Under the pieces are notes generated by a model. It worked only from the letters and a program-made list of their open reading frames with translations. It did not search any database and had not been told where the DNA came from. A program made the translations under genes and the position numbers. Source: Stutzerimonas stutzeri (lineage in GTDB: Bacteria; Pseudomonadota; Gammaproteobacteria; Pseudomonadales; Pseudomonadaceae). From it: a stretch of 64,000 bases of DNA. The stretch covers positions 88,440 through 152,439 of the forward strand of contig DGLA01000009.1 in assembly GCA_002387205.1 (NCBI GenBank). The letters run 5' to 3'. Positions 41,645 to 51,430 of the stretch are shown in pieces. How positions within the stretch are numbered: the first letter of the stretch is position 1; each line of letters begins with the position of its first letter.

Positions 41645-42739
41645 ATGACCGTCACACGCGAAGCTGTGGAAGCCGTACTCCGTCAGTACACCGACCCTAA
41701 CCTGAACCAGGATCCGGTCACTGCCGGTTGCGTGCGTTCCATCGATGTCCAGGGCGATCGCGTCAGCGTGCAGATCGAGCTGGGCTACGCCGCCGGGCTG
41801 TTTCGCAGTGGCTGGGCGCAGATGTTGGCGATGGCCATCGAAGGGCTCGAAGGTGTAAGCCGGGCCGACGTGCAGGTCGATTGCGTGATCCGCTCGCACA
41901 AGGCGCAGGATCAGGTCGAGGCGCTGAGCAACGTCAAGAATGTCATCGCCGTCGCTTCCGGCAAGGGTGGCGTTGGCAAATCCACGACCGCGGCCAACCT
42001 GGCGCTGGCGCTGGCGCGCGAAGGCGCTCGCGTGGGTGTGCTTGACGCGGATATCTACGGGCCGAGCCAGGGCATCATGTTCGGGATTCCCGAAGGCACC
42101 CGCCCCGAGATCCGTGACAACAAGGCGTTCATTCCGCTGGAAGCCCACGGCGTGCAGGTCATGTCGATGGCGTTTCTGTCCGACGACAAGACGCCGATGG
42201 TCTGGCGCGGGCCGATGGTTTCCGGCGCACTGCTGCAGCTGATCACGCAGACTGCGTGGAATGATCTGGACTATCTCGTGGTAGACATGCCGCCGGGCAC
42301 AGGTGATATCCAGCTGACCCTGGCGCAGAAGGTGCCTGTGGTCGGAGCTGTCATCGTCACCACTCCGCAGGATCTGGCGCTGCTGGATGCAAAGAAAGGC
42401 GTCGAGATGTTCCGCAAGGTCAACATTCCGGTGCTGGGCGTCGTGGAAAACATGGCCATCCACATCTGCTCGAACTGTGGACATGCCGAGCATCTATTCG
42501 GCGAGGGCGGGGGCGAGAAGCTGGCGGCGCAGTACAACGTCGAGTTGCTGGCGTCGTTGCCGCTGTCGATGGCAATCCGCAGCCAGGCCGACGCAGGCAA
42601 GCCGACTGCCATCGCCGACCCGGAAAGCCAGATCGCCATGATCTATCAACAGATGGCGCGCAGCGTGGGGGCACGGATATCCCAGAGCGGACAGATCATC
42701 GCTCAGTCGATGCCTAACATTTCCGTATCTGACGACTGA
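41645..42739 (+). CDS. apbC: iron-sulfur cluster carrier ApbC/Mrp
   Basis: A 364-residue Mrp/NBP35-type ATPase. An N-terminal DUF59 (MIP18-like) domain precedes the deviant Walker A GKGGVGKST, and the CSNCGH motif near residue 280 supplies the CxxC that holds a [4Fe-4S] cluster at the dimer interface. It delivers Fe-S clusters to apoproteins. It has an AGGAG site before ATG 41645 and is followed by a shared terminator. Confidence 0.95.
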   Translation: MTVTREAVEAVLRQYTDPNLNQDPVTAGCVRSIDVQGDRVSVQIELGYAAGLFRSGWAQMLAMAIEGLEGVSRADVQVDCVIRSHKAQDQVEALSNVKNVIAVASGKGGVGKSTTAANLALALAREGARVGVLDADIYGPSQGIMFGIPEGTRPEIRDNKAFIPLEAHGVQVMSMAFLSDDKTPMVWRGPMVSGALLQLITQTAWNDLDYLVVDMPPGTGDIQLTLAQKVPVVGAVIVTTPQDLALLDAKKGVEMFRKVNIPVLGVVENMAIHICSNCGHAEHLFGEGGGEKLAAQYNVELLASLPLSMAIRSQADAGKPTAIADPESQIAMIYQQMARSVGARISQSGQIIAQSMPNISVSDD

Positions 42740-42801
42740 TGCGGTAGCAGGCGGCGCCCTGGCGCCGCCTGCTGCCTGGCTGTTGGACGAATCGCAGGCA
42801 C

Positions 42802-42829
42802 AAAAAAGCCCCGCCGAAGCGGGGCTTTT
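42802..42829. terminator. bidirectional terminator between apbC and cspA
   Basis: GCCCCGC and GCGGGGC around a CGAA loop, with A6 on the left and T4 on the right, so it works on both strands. Confidence 0.9.
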
Positions 42830-42847
42830 CAGCAAAGAAGCTTCAGG

Positions 42848-43057
42848 TTAGATAACCTGAACTTCCTCAGCTTGCATGCCCTTCTGGCCGCGGGTAGCGA
42901 CGAAGGAAACTTGCTGGCCTTCTTTCAGGCTCTTGAAACCGTCGCCCTGGATGGCGCGGAAGTGTACGAAGAGGTCGTCACCGGATTGCGGAGTGATGAA
43001 GCCGAAGCCTTTTTCATCGTTGAACCACTTAACGGTACCGGTTTGGCGATTGGACAT
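42848..43057 (-). CDS. cspA: cold-shock domain protein (CspA family)
   Basis: A 69-residue cold-shock protein with the RNP1 motif KGFGFITP and RNP2 DLFVHF. It binds single-stranded RNA/DNA and acts as an RNA chaperone. The AT-richer stretch at 43058-43200 fits the long 5' leader typical of csp genes. Confidence 0.95.
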   Translation of the reverse strand: MSNRQTGTVKWFNDEKGFGFITPQSGDDLFVHFRAIQGDGFKSLKEGQQVSFVATRGQKGMQAEEVQVI

Positions 43058-43377
43058 TTGAATGTCTCCTTGAACAATGTAGATGTGATTTGAACGGGCA
43101 AATACCCCGAACGGTGACTGTGTGCAAGGAGTTAAAGGAGTCGTAGCAATGATCGGATCGAAATCTAAACATGTAGCGATTCACGGTGACACATGCAGCA
43201 GCAGCCAATGAAAGATACTCCATTTCTGACACATTGCGAGGATTATTTTCAGTTTCCGTTCGAAGCGCCAGAGATGCGGCGCGTGGTCTCGGTTCTCAAC
43301 CTTTGAACCAGCCCCATGGGCTCGGTAAGATGCACACCTTTATCTACCCGCCCACCAGCCAAATCAGGACGCCCGCC
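43058..43377. promoter_or_regulatory. cspA leader and dcd upstream region
   Basis: This 320-base gap has no convincing gene; the open frame that extends dcd upstream lacks conserved sequence. The left half is AT-rich and probably holds the cspA promoter and long leader, the right half the dcd promoter. No clear operator is seen. Confidence 0.4.
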
Positions 43378-43944
43378 ATGAGCATCAAATCGGACAAGTG
43401 GATACGCCGGATGGCCCAGGAGCACGGCATGATCGAGCCCTATGTCGAGCGCCAGATGCGCGGCGAGGGCAGCGAGCGCCTGATCTCCTATGGCGTCTCC
43501 AGCTATGGCTATGACGTGCGCTGCGCCGATGAATTCAAGATTTTCACCAATATCAATTCGGCGATCGTCGACCCGAAAAACTTTGACGAGAAGAGCTTCG
43601 TAAACATCAAGAGCGATGTCTGCATCATCCCGCCGAACTCGTTCGCTCTGGCGCGTACCGTCGAATATTTCCGCATCCCGCGCAACGTGCTGACCATCTG
43701 CCTGGGCAAGAGCACCTATGCCCGCTGCGGCATCATCGTTAACGTCACGCCGCTGGAGCCCGAGTGGGAAGGGCACGTGACCCTGGAGTTTTCCAACACC
43801 ACGACGTTGCCGGCAAAGATCTATGCCAACGAAGGCGTGGCGCAGATGCTGTTCCTGGAATCGGACGAGGAGTGCGAAACCTCCTATCGCGATCGTGGCG
43901 GCAAGTATCAGGGGCAGCGCGGAGTGACGTTGCCGAAGGCCTGA
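43378..43944 (+). CDS. dcd: dCTP deaminase
   Basis: A 188-residue dCTP deaminase that makes dUTP for thymidylate synthesis. Family signatures are MSIKSDKWIRRMA at the start, SSYGYDVRC, GKSTYARCGIIVNVTPLEPEWEG with the catalytic Glu, and QGVTLPKA-like end QRGVTLPKA. ATG 43378 gives the standard length. Confidence 0.96.
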   Translation: MSIKSDKWIRRMAQEHGMIEPYVERQMRGEGSERLISYGVSSYGYDVRCADEFKIFTNINSAIVDPKNFDEKSFVNIKSDVCIIPPNSFALARTVEYFRIPRNVLTICLGKSTYARCGIIVNVTPLEPEWEGHVTLEFSNTTTLPAKIYANEGVAQMLFLESDEECETSYRDRGGKYQGQRGVTLPKA

Positions 43945-44025
43945 CGGAGTTGAGATCAGCGCAGCGAAGCAGGATCCCGATGCGGGGGCAACTGAGGTTG
44001 CCACCCGCATCGTTGTTTTCAGGGC

Positions 44026-44706
44026 CTACCAGGGCAGGGGATGGCCCTGGTAGTCGATGTAGCGATGTCCTCCCTGACCCAGCGCATTCGTGACCTGTGC
44101 GACCATGCCGCGGCAGCTGGTTTCGACATCAAGCGGCGCTTCGTCGCCACCCATGTCCGTCCTGACCCAACCAGGGTGCATGGAAATCACACCCACGCCT
44201 GTCCCATCCCCCAGCTCGGCCACGAAGCTGCGGGTCAGGTGATTCAGCGCGGCTTTGCTTGCTCCATACAGCGGCATACCCATTCCCGCGCCGGTCTCGA
44301 CACTGCCCATGACCGAGCTCATGAAAGTGATCACGCCCGAATCGGGATTTACCAGCGATAGCATCCGCTTGGCGAGACGGACGGGGGCGACGGCATTGGT
44401 GACAAACAGCTGCGCTATCTCATTATCGCTGGCATTGTCTGCCGATAGCTGACGGGACCCGGAAATGCCTGCGTTGATGTACAGGACGTCCAGCACGGTA
44501 TCGGACAGCTGTGCAGCAAGCGCCTCGACGCTTTTGCTATCGGTGATATCCAGCGCCTCGACTCTTGCTCCGGCGGCTTTAAGCTCGCTTGCCCGGCTCG
44601 GATCACGAACGGTGGCGATGACCTGCCAGCCTTCAGAACTGAACTGTCTGGCCAGGCCTAATCCCAGCCCGCGGGACGCACCGATGATCAATACTGTTTT
44701 GGGCAT
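44026..44706 (-). CDS. SDR family oxidoreductase
   Basis: A 226-residue short-chain dehydrogenase/reductase. The cofactor motif GASRGLG is at residues 8-14, the NAG-type strand reads YINAGISG, and the active site is YGASK with an upstream Ser in FMSSVMGS. The substrate cannot be predicted. It stands alone, downstream of the ABC transporter genes but separated from them by 200 bases. Confidence 0.88.
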   Translation of the reverse strand: MPKTVLIIGASRGLGLGLARQFSSEGWQVIATVRDPSRASELKAAGARVEALDITDSKSVEALAAQLSDTVLDVLYINAGISGSRQLSADNASDNEIAQLFVTNAVAPVRLAKRMLSLVNPDSGVITFMSSVMGSVETGAGMGMPLYGASKAALNHLTRSFVAELGDGTGVGVISMHPGWVRTDMGGDEAPLDVETSCRGMVAQVTNALGQGGHRYIDYQGHPLPW

Positions 44707-44906
44707 GTGGATCGTTCTCCCATGGAAGTCGGACTGGGAGGATAGCTGAACCTGCGCCTACTATCGTGCAGGCGCGACGTGTTAGTGGCCGCTGCCACAA
44801 CGGGCCCGGTAGATATCGCTTGGCTCAAACCGTCCTGCCGTGTTCACGCCGGGGTGAGCCTGCGGCTGCTCGGGTCATGATCGTGCTGGAACTCGGTTCA
44901 AGCCGC

Positions 44907-45833
44907 TCAATGCCCCGGCTGCCAGGGCTGGCCCAGGGAAACCGGAGCGTACAGCCGCGTGCGGATCGCATCGCGTGACAGCAGTACCAGCACCAGGATG
45001 GTCGCGACGTAAGGCAGCATCGCCAGCAGATTGCCGGGGATCGCCAGACCTATGCCCTGCGCAACCAGATGCAGAATGCTGGCGAGGCCGAACAGGTACG
45101 CGCCGAGCAGCACTCGACTGACCCTCCAACTGGCAAACACCACCAGGGCCAGCGCAATCCAGCCGCGCCCGGCGGTCATGTTTTCCGCCCACATGGGGGT
45201 ATATGCCAACGACATGTAACCGCCGGCCAGTCCAGCCATGGCGCCACCGAACATGACTGCAAGCGTGCGGACCCGTAGCACCGGCAGGCCCATGGCGCTC
45301 GCCGCGTTGGGGTTCTCGCCTACCGCCTGGATGATCAGGCCGATCCGGCTTTTGAGCAGCACCCAGGCGACCAGAAAGAACAGGCCGAACGACAGGTACA
45401 CCAGCAAATCCTGGGCAAACAGCATGCGACCGATCAGCGGAATATCGCTCAAAAGCGGAATGGCGACAGGCTCGAAGCCTGCCAGGGGCTTGCCGACCCA
45501 GGAGGCGCCTACAAACGAGGAAAGGCCGACGCCAAAGATCGTCAGAGCCAGCCCGGTAGCGACCTGATTGGCACTGAAGCCAAGCGCCACCAGGGCGAAC
45601 AGCAGTGACAGCAGCACGCCCGCGAGACAGGCGAGCAATACGCCGAGCCACAGATTGCCAGTGGAGAAGGCGACCATGAAACCGATCACCGCGCCGAACA
45701 GCATCATCCCCTCCTGGCCGAGGTTGAGTACGCCGCTCTTCTCGCATACCAACTCGCCCAGCGCGACCAGCAACAGGGGCGTGCCGGTGCGGATCATGGC
45801 GTAGAAGATGTTTGTCAGCAGGTCGATGTCCAT
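44907..45833 (-). CDS. nucleoside-type ABC transporter permease (NupQ/YufQ-like)
   Basis: A 308-residue permease with about eight to ten membrane helices, and the BPD_transp_2 family segment LVALGELVCEKSGVLNLGQEGMM at the N-terminus. With the next two genes it forms an importer of the BMP/nucleoside class. It is the last gene of the transporter operon. Confidence 0.9.
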   Translation of the reverse strand: MDIDLLTNIFYAMIRTGTPLLLVALGELVCEKSGVLNLGQEGMMLFGAVIGFMVAFSTGNLWLGVLLACLAGVLLSLLFALVALGFSANQVATGLALTIFGVGLSSFVGASWVGKPLAGFEPVAIPLLSDIPLIGRMLFAQDLLVYLSFGLFFLVAWVLLKSRIGLIIQAVGENPNAASAMGLPVLRVRTLAVMFGGAMAGLAGGYMSLAYTPMWAENMTAGRGWIALALVVFASWRVSRVLLGAYLFGLASILHLVAQGIGLAIPGNLLAMLPYVATILVLVLLSRDAIRTRLYAPVSLGQPWQPGH

Positions 45834-45948
45834 GGGGATCCTTAGCTGAAAGCCAGAAGCTGGAAGCTGGAAGAAAAGCCGAGAACCGCAGGTTTGCAGC
45901 CCTTTGGACGAGGCTGATGGTTCAGGCGTTTGGTAATCGCGGCAGCTT

Positions 45949-47052
45949 TCATGGCTGCACCGCTTGCTTCAGGCTCCCGGCTTTATTCTTCAGGCGTAGC
46001 GCCAGTCGCGGCCGATAAAGGATCAGCACATCGCAAGCCAGTAGAAAGAACAGCACCATGCCCTGGAACAGTTGGGTGATGGATTGCGGCAGGTTCGCAG
46101 CCATCTGCGCGTTTTCGCCACCGAGATAAAGCAACGCCATCAACAGGCTGGCAGAGACGATGCCCAGCGGGTGCAGTCGGCCGAGAAACGCTACGGTGAT
46201 GGCGGCATAGCCGTAGCCCGGCGATACCTGCGGCACCAGTTGGCCGATCGGCCCGGTGACTTCGGCAACCCCTGCCAGGCCGGCCAGTGCGCCACTGATC
46301 AGCAACGCGATCCAGGTCAGCCACTTGTCGCGAAAGCCGACGAACCCTGCCGCGCGCTTGTCCAGCCCCAGCACCTTGATCTGGAAGCCCAGAAAGCTCT
46401 TTTGCAGCAGCACCCAGACGACGACCAGGGCCAGCAGCGCAAAGTACAGGCCGCCGTGGACGCGCAGGTCTTCGACGATCTGAGGCAGACGCGTGGCATC
46501 GCCAAACATGGCTGACTCGGGGAAGTTGAAGCCCTCTGGGTCCTTGAGCGGCCCATGCACGGAGAACAGCAGCAGGTTGAGTGCGATGTAGTTGAGCATG
46601 ATGCTGGTAAGGATTTCGTTGGCATTGAAGGCGGTCTTCAACCAGGCGCATAGCCCGGCCCAGGCCGCGCCGCCAAGCGTGCCGGCGATCAGGGTGATGA
46701 CCAGCGCCCACTGGCTCTCCCACTCGATGATGTTCACCGCCACGGCGCTGCCTGCCAGGGCACCGATAAGCAGCTGGCCTTCGGCGCCGATGTTCCAGAT
46801 GCGCGCGTTGTAGACGACGGCAAGGCCGAGGGCACACAACATGATCGGCAGCGCCTTGACCAGCAGTTCGGAAATCCCATAGAGGTCGCTGAGGGGGTCG
46901 ATCAGCAGGATCCGCAGGGTTTCCAGCGGAGGATGGCCGAGCAGGGCAAACAGCAGCGCGCCGCTCAAAAGTGTCAGCAGGGCGGCCAGCAACGGGGAGA
47001 ACCAGAGCATCGCGCGCGATTGCTGACCGCGCGGTTCGAGTGATAGCAGCAT
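45949..47052 (-). CDS. nucleoside-type ABC transporter permease (NupP/YufP-like)
   Basis: A 367-residue permease with about ten membrane helices and the family motif VVYNARIWNIGAEGQLLIG, typical of BPD_transp_2 subunits. It is the second membrane subunit of the importer, starting 14 bases after the ATPase gene. A 115-base gap separates it from the other permease gene. Confidence 0.9.
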   Translation of the reverse strand: MLLSLEPRGQQSRAMLWFSPLLAALLTLLSGALLFALLGHPPLETLRILLIDPLSDLYGISELLVKALPIMLCALGLAVVYNARIWNIGAEGQLLIGALAGSAVAVNIIEWESQWALVITLIAGTLGGAAWAGLCAWLKTAFNANEILTSIMLNYIALNLLLFSVHGPLKDPEGFNFPESAMFGDATRLPQIVEDLRVHGGLYFALLALVVVWVLLQKSFLGFQIKVLGLDKRAAGFVGFRDKWLTWIALLISGALAGLAGVAEVTGPIGQLVPQVSPGYGYAAITVAFLGRLHPLGIVSASLLMALLYLGGENAQMAANLPQSITQLFQGMVLFFLLACDVLILYRPRLALRLKNKAGSLKQAVQP

Positions 47053-47066
47053 GAATGGGTTTCTCG

Positions 47067-48623
47067 TCAGGCGGCAGAGGTGGAAACGGTGCGGTTGCGG
47101 GTGTCGAACTGGCCGGCCATCCAGCGGCCGACCTCCGCAGGCGTGCTGCTCGCGGTGGTGTACTGCGGAGACAGCTTGCCGTCACTCAGCGCGGCGATGC
47201 GATCGCTGATCTGGAACAGTTCTTCGAGATCTTCGGATATCACCAGTATTGCGGCACCGGCGTCGCGCAGTTCGATCAGCGCCCGGTGAATGGCCGCGGC
47301 AGCGCCGACGTCGACTCCCCAGGTTGGATGCGCGGCAATCAGCAGCTTGGGTTGCTGCAGGATTTCGCGGCCAAGGATGAACTTCTGCAGATTGCCACCC
47401 GACAGGCTAGCGGCGGCTGTCTCGGCGCTTGGTGTCTTGACTGCGAAGCGCTGGATGATGCGTTCGGCAAACGCGTTGACGCTGCTGCGCCGGATCATGC
47501 CGCTACCGAGCATGCCGGTCTGTTGAAATCCGGTAAGCAGCGCGTTGTCCGCAAGGCTCATGCTCGGCACGGCGCCATGCCCTAGTCGTTCGGCCGGTAC
47601 GAACGCCATGCCATGCCGACGCCTGGCGTCCGGGCGCAACTGGCCAACAGCGTCGCCAAGAAAGCGGATGGTGTCACCGCGCTTGTTGGGCAGGGCCTGT
47701 TCACCGCTGAGCAACGCGAGCAACTCGTCCTGCCCGTTGCCCGCAACGCCAGCGATGCCAACGATTTCACCTGCGCGGACTTCGAGGTCGACCTCCTTGA
47801 GCGAGACCCCGAAGGGGTCGCTGTTATGCCATGACAGGCGCTCGACTCGAAGAAAGGGGGTTCGCCCTTCGACCTTGGGATACTCGGCCTCCAGCCCTTC
47901 GGCATCGCCGACCATCAGGCGCGCCAGTTCCAGATCCGAGCATTCGGCTGGAACGCAGCTACCGGAAACCTTGCCGCCGCGCAGCACGGTGGCGCTTTGA
48001 CAGAGCGCACGCACCTCGTTGAGCTTGTGGCTGATGAACAGGATGCTGCAACCCTCGCTGGCAAGTCGGCGCAGCGTGACGAACAGGTCTTCGGCTTCCT
48101 GCGGCGTCAGGACGGATGTGGGTTCGTCGAGGATCAGCAGTTTGATGTCCTGCATCAGGCAGCGAATGATCTCGACGCGCTGGCGCTCGCCGATCGACAG
48201 GCTATGCACCAGTCGATGCGGTTCCAGCGGCATGCCGTAGCGCTTGGACACTTCACGGATCCGGGGTTCGAGCTGTTTGGGCGTCCCGGCTGCTGCACCG
48301 AGCGCCAGGGCAATGTTTTCCGCCACGCTGAGGGTTTCGAACAGCGAGAAGTGTTGAAAGACCATGCCGATGCCACGCTCGCGGGCCTGGGCGGGGTCAC
48401 GCATGACGACCGGCTCGCCCTGCCAGATGATGTCTCCGGCGTCCGGTTGGGTCACGCCGTAGATGATCTTCATCAGCGTGCTCTTGCCTGCGCCGTTTTC
48501 GCCGAGCAGTGCATGGATCTCACCGGGCTTTATGGAAAGATCAACGCGGTCGTTGGCCAGGCAGCCAGGATAGCGCTTGGTTATGCCGCGCAAATGCAGG
48601 CGGGCTGTGGGCGAGTCGGACAT
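47067..48623 (-). CDS. nucleoside-type ABC transporter ATP-binding protein (NupO/YufO-like)
   Basis: A 518-residue protein with two ABC domains. The first has Walker A GENGAGKST, signature LSIGERQRVEI and Walker B LLILDEPTSVL; the second keeps GVAGNGQ and LSGGNLQK but is degenerate in Walker A, as usual in this family. It is the first gene of the importer operon. The start at ATG 48623 is chosen because conserved sequence (LHLRGITKRYPG) begins there. The periplasmic substrate-binding lipoprotein gene is not adjacent. Confidence 0.9.
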   Translation of the reverse strand: MSDSPTARLHLRGITKRYPGCLANDRVDLSIKPGEIHALLGENGAGKSTLMKIIYGVTQPDAGDIIWQGEPVVMRDPAQARERGIGMVFQHFSLFETLSVAENIALALGAAAGTPKQLEPRIREVSKRYGMPLEPHRLVHSLSIGERQRVEIIRCLMQDIKLLILDEPTSVLTPQEAEDLFVTLRRLASEGCSILFISHKLNEVRALCQSATVLRGGKVSGSCVPAECSDLELARLMVGDAEGLEAEYPKVEGRTPFLRVERLSWHNSDPFGVSLKEVDLEVRAGEIVGIAGVAGNGQDELLALLSGEQALPNKRGDTIRFLGDAVGQLRPDARRRHGMAFVPAERLGHGAVPSMSLADNALLTGFQQTGMLGSGMIRRSSVNAFAERIIQRFAVKTPSAETAAASLSGGNLQKFILGREILQQPKLLIAAHPTWGVDVGAAAAIHRALIELRDAGAAILVISEDLEELFQISDRIAALSDGKLSPQYTTASSTPAEVGRWMAGQFDTRNRTVSTSAA

Positions 48624-48825
48624 GACGGGTTTCCGCTGAAGTTCGTGGCGATGCAAAAGCAAAAAGCTGGCCAAGCAGTCAGGAATTACCGGGCCACGCT
48701 GTTTCAGGATAGCGCAGACGGCCGGCTGGGCAGGGCGGCATATTAGTCGCTGCTTCGCTTTGGTGCTCGCCTGGCTGTGGTTGCCACCCGCTGCACTTGT
48801 TTGAGGCATCCGGCACCAGAACGAA

Positions 48826-48856
48826 AAATGCCCGCATCACCAGGATGCGGGCATTT
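48826..48856 (-). terminator. terminator of sodB
   Basis: A perfect hairpin AAATGCCCGCAT/ATGCGGGCATTT with a 7-base loop, followed by T on the minus strand. It lies 55 bases after the sodB stop. Confidence 0.88.
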
Positions 48857-48910
48857 GGGTGCTGCTTCATGGGGCCGGGCTAGCCGGCTGCCATGGGCTC
48901 GCCTGATGAC

Positions 48911-49489
48911 TTAGGCGAAGTTCTTCGCAACGAAGTCCCAGTTCACGACGTTCCAGAATGCTTCGACAAACTTCGGACGCGCATTGCGGTAGTCGATGTA
49001 GTAGGCGTGTTCCCAGACGTCGCAGGTCAGCAGCGGCTTGTCGCCAGCGGTCATCGGGTTGCCGGCACCAATAGTGCTGGCCAGGCCGACGCTGCCGTCG
49101 GACTTCTTCACCAGCCAGGCCCAGCCGGAGCCGAAGGTGCCGATTGCGGTCTTGGTGAATTCTTCCTTGAATTTGTCGAAGGAGCCGAACGCTGCGTTGA
49201 TTGCGTCAGCCAGGGCGCCAGTCGGCTCGCCACCGGCATTCGGAGCCATGCAGTTCCAGAAGAAGGTGTGGTTCCAGACCTGCGCGGCGTTGTTGAAGAT
49301 GCCTCCGGACGAGGTCTTGATGATGGTTTCCAGATCCTTGCCTTCGAACTCGGTGCCCGGGATCAGGTTGTTCAGGTTGGTCACGTAGGCCTGGTGATGC
49401 TTGCCATGGTGATACTCGAAGGTCTCGGCGGAAATGTGCGGCTCGAGGGCATTCTTTTCAAACGGAAGCGGGGGCAATTCGAAAGCCAT
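48911..49489 (-). CDS. sodB: iron superoxide dismutase
   Basis: A 192-residue Fe-type superoxide dismutase. Metal ligands are visible in FEYHHGKHH, NHTFFW and DVWEHAYYIDYRN (Asp and His). The AGSGW and GGEPTG segments favour iron. It removes cytoplasmic superoxide. ATG 49489 has a GGAGA site. The 352-base gap upstream to argO holds only a weak 70-codon frame. Confidence 0.96.
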   Translation of the reverse strand: MAFELPPLPFEKNALEPHISAETFEYHHGKHHQAYVTNLNNLIPGTEFEGKDLETIIKTSSGGIFNNAAQVWNHTFFWNCMAPNAGGEPTGALADAINAAFGSFDKFKEEFTKTAIGTFGSGWAWLVKKSDGSVGLASTIGAGNPMTAGDKPLLTCDVWEHAYYIDYRNARPKFVEAFWNVVNWDFVAKNFA

Positions 49490-49492
49490 GGT

Positions 49493-49841
49493 GTATCTCC
49501 TGCTCAGGTGTCGAGGATTGATGCGGCCAGCTTGGTAGCAGTTGCGCTGATGATCAGCGCTTCGCGTAACGGGGAACTGCTTATGTCGTCCGTATACGCC
49601 TGTCTTTCCCGTCGCTCGCTGCATGCTTGCGCAATCTGTTGGCCGTTCACGGGCGGCCAGGATGCAGGCTGAAGCGTTCCGCTCCATGCCTGCAGATCAA
49701 AGATCATAGCACCCACCCTGTGGCAAAACCACGCGGCAACTGTGTGGGAAAGCCGGTGCCAGAGCGTCCTTATCGGGGACGATCAGATGCCGGCGGGTGT
49801 TTGAACCCTTTGCGTGGACCTCGTGCCGAGCGTCGCGTTCC
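49493..49841. other. intergenic region between argO and sodB
   Basis: No confident gene. It must contain the sodB promoter. A 70-codon minus-strand frame (49504-49716) lacks recognisable features. No Fur-box-like or other operator could be assigned by eye. Confidence 0.35.
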
Positions 49842-50444
49842 TCAGGCGGTGACGATGAGCTGCACGGCGACCGCGAACATCATGCCGGCCACGCCCAGGT
49901 CGATGAGCTGCCATGTCAGAGGGCGCGCCAGCCACGGGGCGAGCCAGGCGCCGCCAAGGGCGAGAATCAGAAACCAGATCGTCGATGCGCTTGCCGCCCC
50001 CAGCGTGTATGCGCCTGGCTCGGGCTGTTGCGCCCCAAGCGAGCCGATCAGCAGAACCGTATCGAGATAGACATGCGGATTGAGCAAGGTCACCGCCAGC
50101 GCAGCAAGCAACACGCTGCGCAGGGAGCGTGCGCCGCCGTTCGCTTGTTCGCGCAGCGTCTGCGGTCGGGCTGCGCGACGCAGCGCGATGGCGCCGTAGA
50201 ACAGCAGGAAGCCAACGCCTCCCCAGCGAGTGATCTGCAACAGGACAGGATTCTCTGCCAGGACCGCAGCCAGGCCGAAGACGCCGATGCTGACCAGCAG
50301 GATGTCACAGAGGATGCACAGCGCAGCGACCGGGATGTGGTGCTCGCGACGCAGGCTCTGCGCCAGCACGAATGCGTTTTGTGCTCCGATTGCGATGATC
50401 AGTCCCGCTGTCACCAGCAACCCATTGAAATAGCTTTGCCACAT
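49842..50444 (-). CDS. argO: LysE/ArgO family amino-acid exporter
   Basis: A 200-residue membrane protein with six probable helices and the LysE signature IAIGAQNAFVLAQSLRREH near the N-terminus, plus LNPHVYLDTVLLIG. Exports basic amino acids such as arginine. It is divergent from an argP-type regulator gene, the standard arrangement for argP-controlled argO. Confidence 0.9.
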   Translation of the reverse strand: MWQSYFNGLLVTAGLIIAIGAQNAFVLAQSLRREHHIPVAALCILCDILLVSIGVFGLAAVLAENPVLLQITRWGGVGFLLFYGAIALRRAARPQTLREQANGGARSLRSVLLAALAVTLLNPHVYLDTVLLIGSLGAQQPEPGAYTLGAASASTIWFLILALGGAWLAPWLARPLTWQLIDLGVAGMMFAVAVQLIVTA

Positions 50445-50538
50445 GGCGCTCTGCCTGTTGCTGCGAAAGTGCTCGCAGTTTCGGCGCTCGCTCGCTATAA
50501 GAAAAACGAAATATGGTAATGCCCCATAAGGAAGACTG

Positions 50539-51426
50539 ATGTTTGACTACAAGCTGCTGGCCGCTTTGGCGGCGGTGGTTGAACAGGCTGGCTTCGATCG
50601 TGCGGCCCAGGCGCTGGGGCTGTCGCAGTCGGCTGTATCCCAGCGCATCAAGTTGCTCGAAGCGCGCCTGGGCCAGCCGGTGCTGTTGCGTGCTGCGCCA
50701 CCGCAGCCAACCGAGGTCGGCCGCCGCCTGCTTAATCATGTCCAGCAAGTGCGTCTGCTGGAGCGGGACCTGCAAGGGCAGGTGCCGGAGCTGGATGAGA
50801 ACCGGCTACCGGAGCGACTGCGCATCGCGCTCAACTCGGACAGCCTCGCCACCTGGTGGGCCGACGTCGTGGCTCCCTTCTGTACCCGGCATGGCATAGT
50901 CCTCGATCACGTACTGGAAGACCAGGACGTGGGGCTCAAACGCATGCGGGCGGGGGAGGTAGCAGCATGCGTGTGCGCGGTGGAACGGCCCCTGGCTGGC
51001 GCACGCAGCGAATTTCTTGGAGGGATGCGCTATCGCGCGCTCGCCAGCCCAGACTTTATCGAGCGGCACTTGCGGCCCGGGGCATCAGCCACAGCTCTGT
51101 TGACCGCACCAGGGATTGTCTTTGGTCCGGATGATCAGCTCCAGCATCGCTATCTGGCATCGCTTGGCCTGAAGGGAGCGTTCAGCCATCACCTGTGCCC
51201 CTCATCGGAGGGTTTTGTGCGCCTGCTGGTGAGCGGTCTTGGATGGGGAATGGTGCCCGAGCTGCAGGTTCGAGATGAACTCGCCAGAGGCGCCCTTGTG
51301 GATGTGTTCCCGGCAGAGCCCATCGACGTCCCGCTCTATTGGCATCACTGGCGCAATGGCGGCGAGCTGCTGGCCGAACTTACCGGACAACTCGCCCGTT
51401 GCGCAGGGCAGTGGTTGGTCAATTGA
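50539..51426 (+). CDS. argP: LysR family regulator ArgP
   Basis: A 295-residue LysR-type regulator with an N-terminal winged HTH (FDRAAQALGLSQSAVSQRIK) and an effector domain with PERLRIALNSDSLATWW, typical of ArgP/IciA. It activates argO in response to basic amino acids. The 94-base intergenic region should hold its binding sites. Confidence 0.92.
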   Translation: MFDYKLLAALAAVVEQAGFDRAAQALGLSQSAVSQRIKLLEARLGQPVLLRAAPPQPTEVGRRLLNHVQQVRLLERDLQGQVPELDENRLPERLRIALNSDSLATWWADVVAPFCTRHGIVLDHVLEDQDVGLKRMRAGEVAACVCAVERPLAGARSEFLGGMRYRALASPDFIERHLRPGASATALLTAPGIVFGPDDQLQHRYLASLGLKGAFSHHLCPSSEGFVRLLVSGLGWGMVPELQVRDELARGALVDVFPAEPIDVPLYWHHWRNGGELLAELTGQLARCAGQWLVN

Positions 51427-51430
51427 GACG

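Noticed and set aside
49504..49716. 70-codon minus-strand frame upstream of sodB
   Set aside because: No family features and no clear ribosome site; kept as intergenic.
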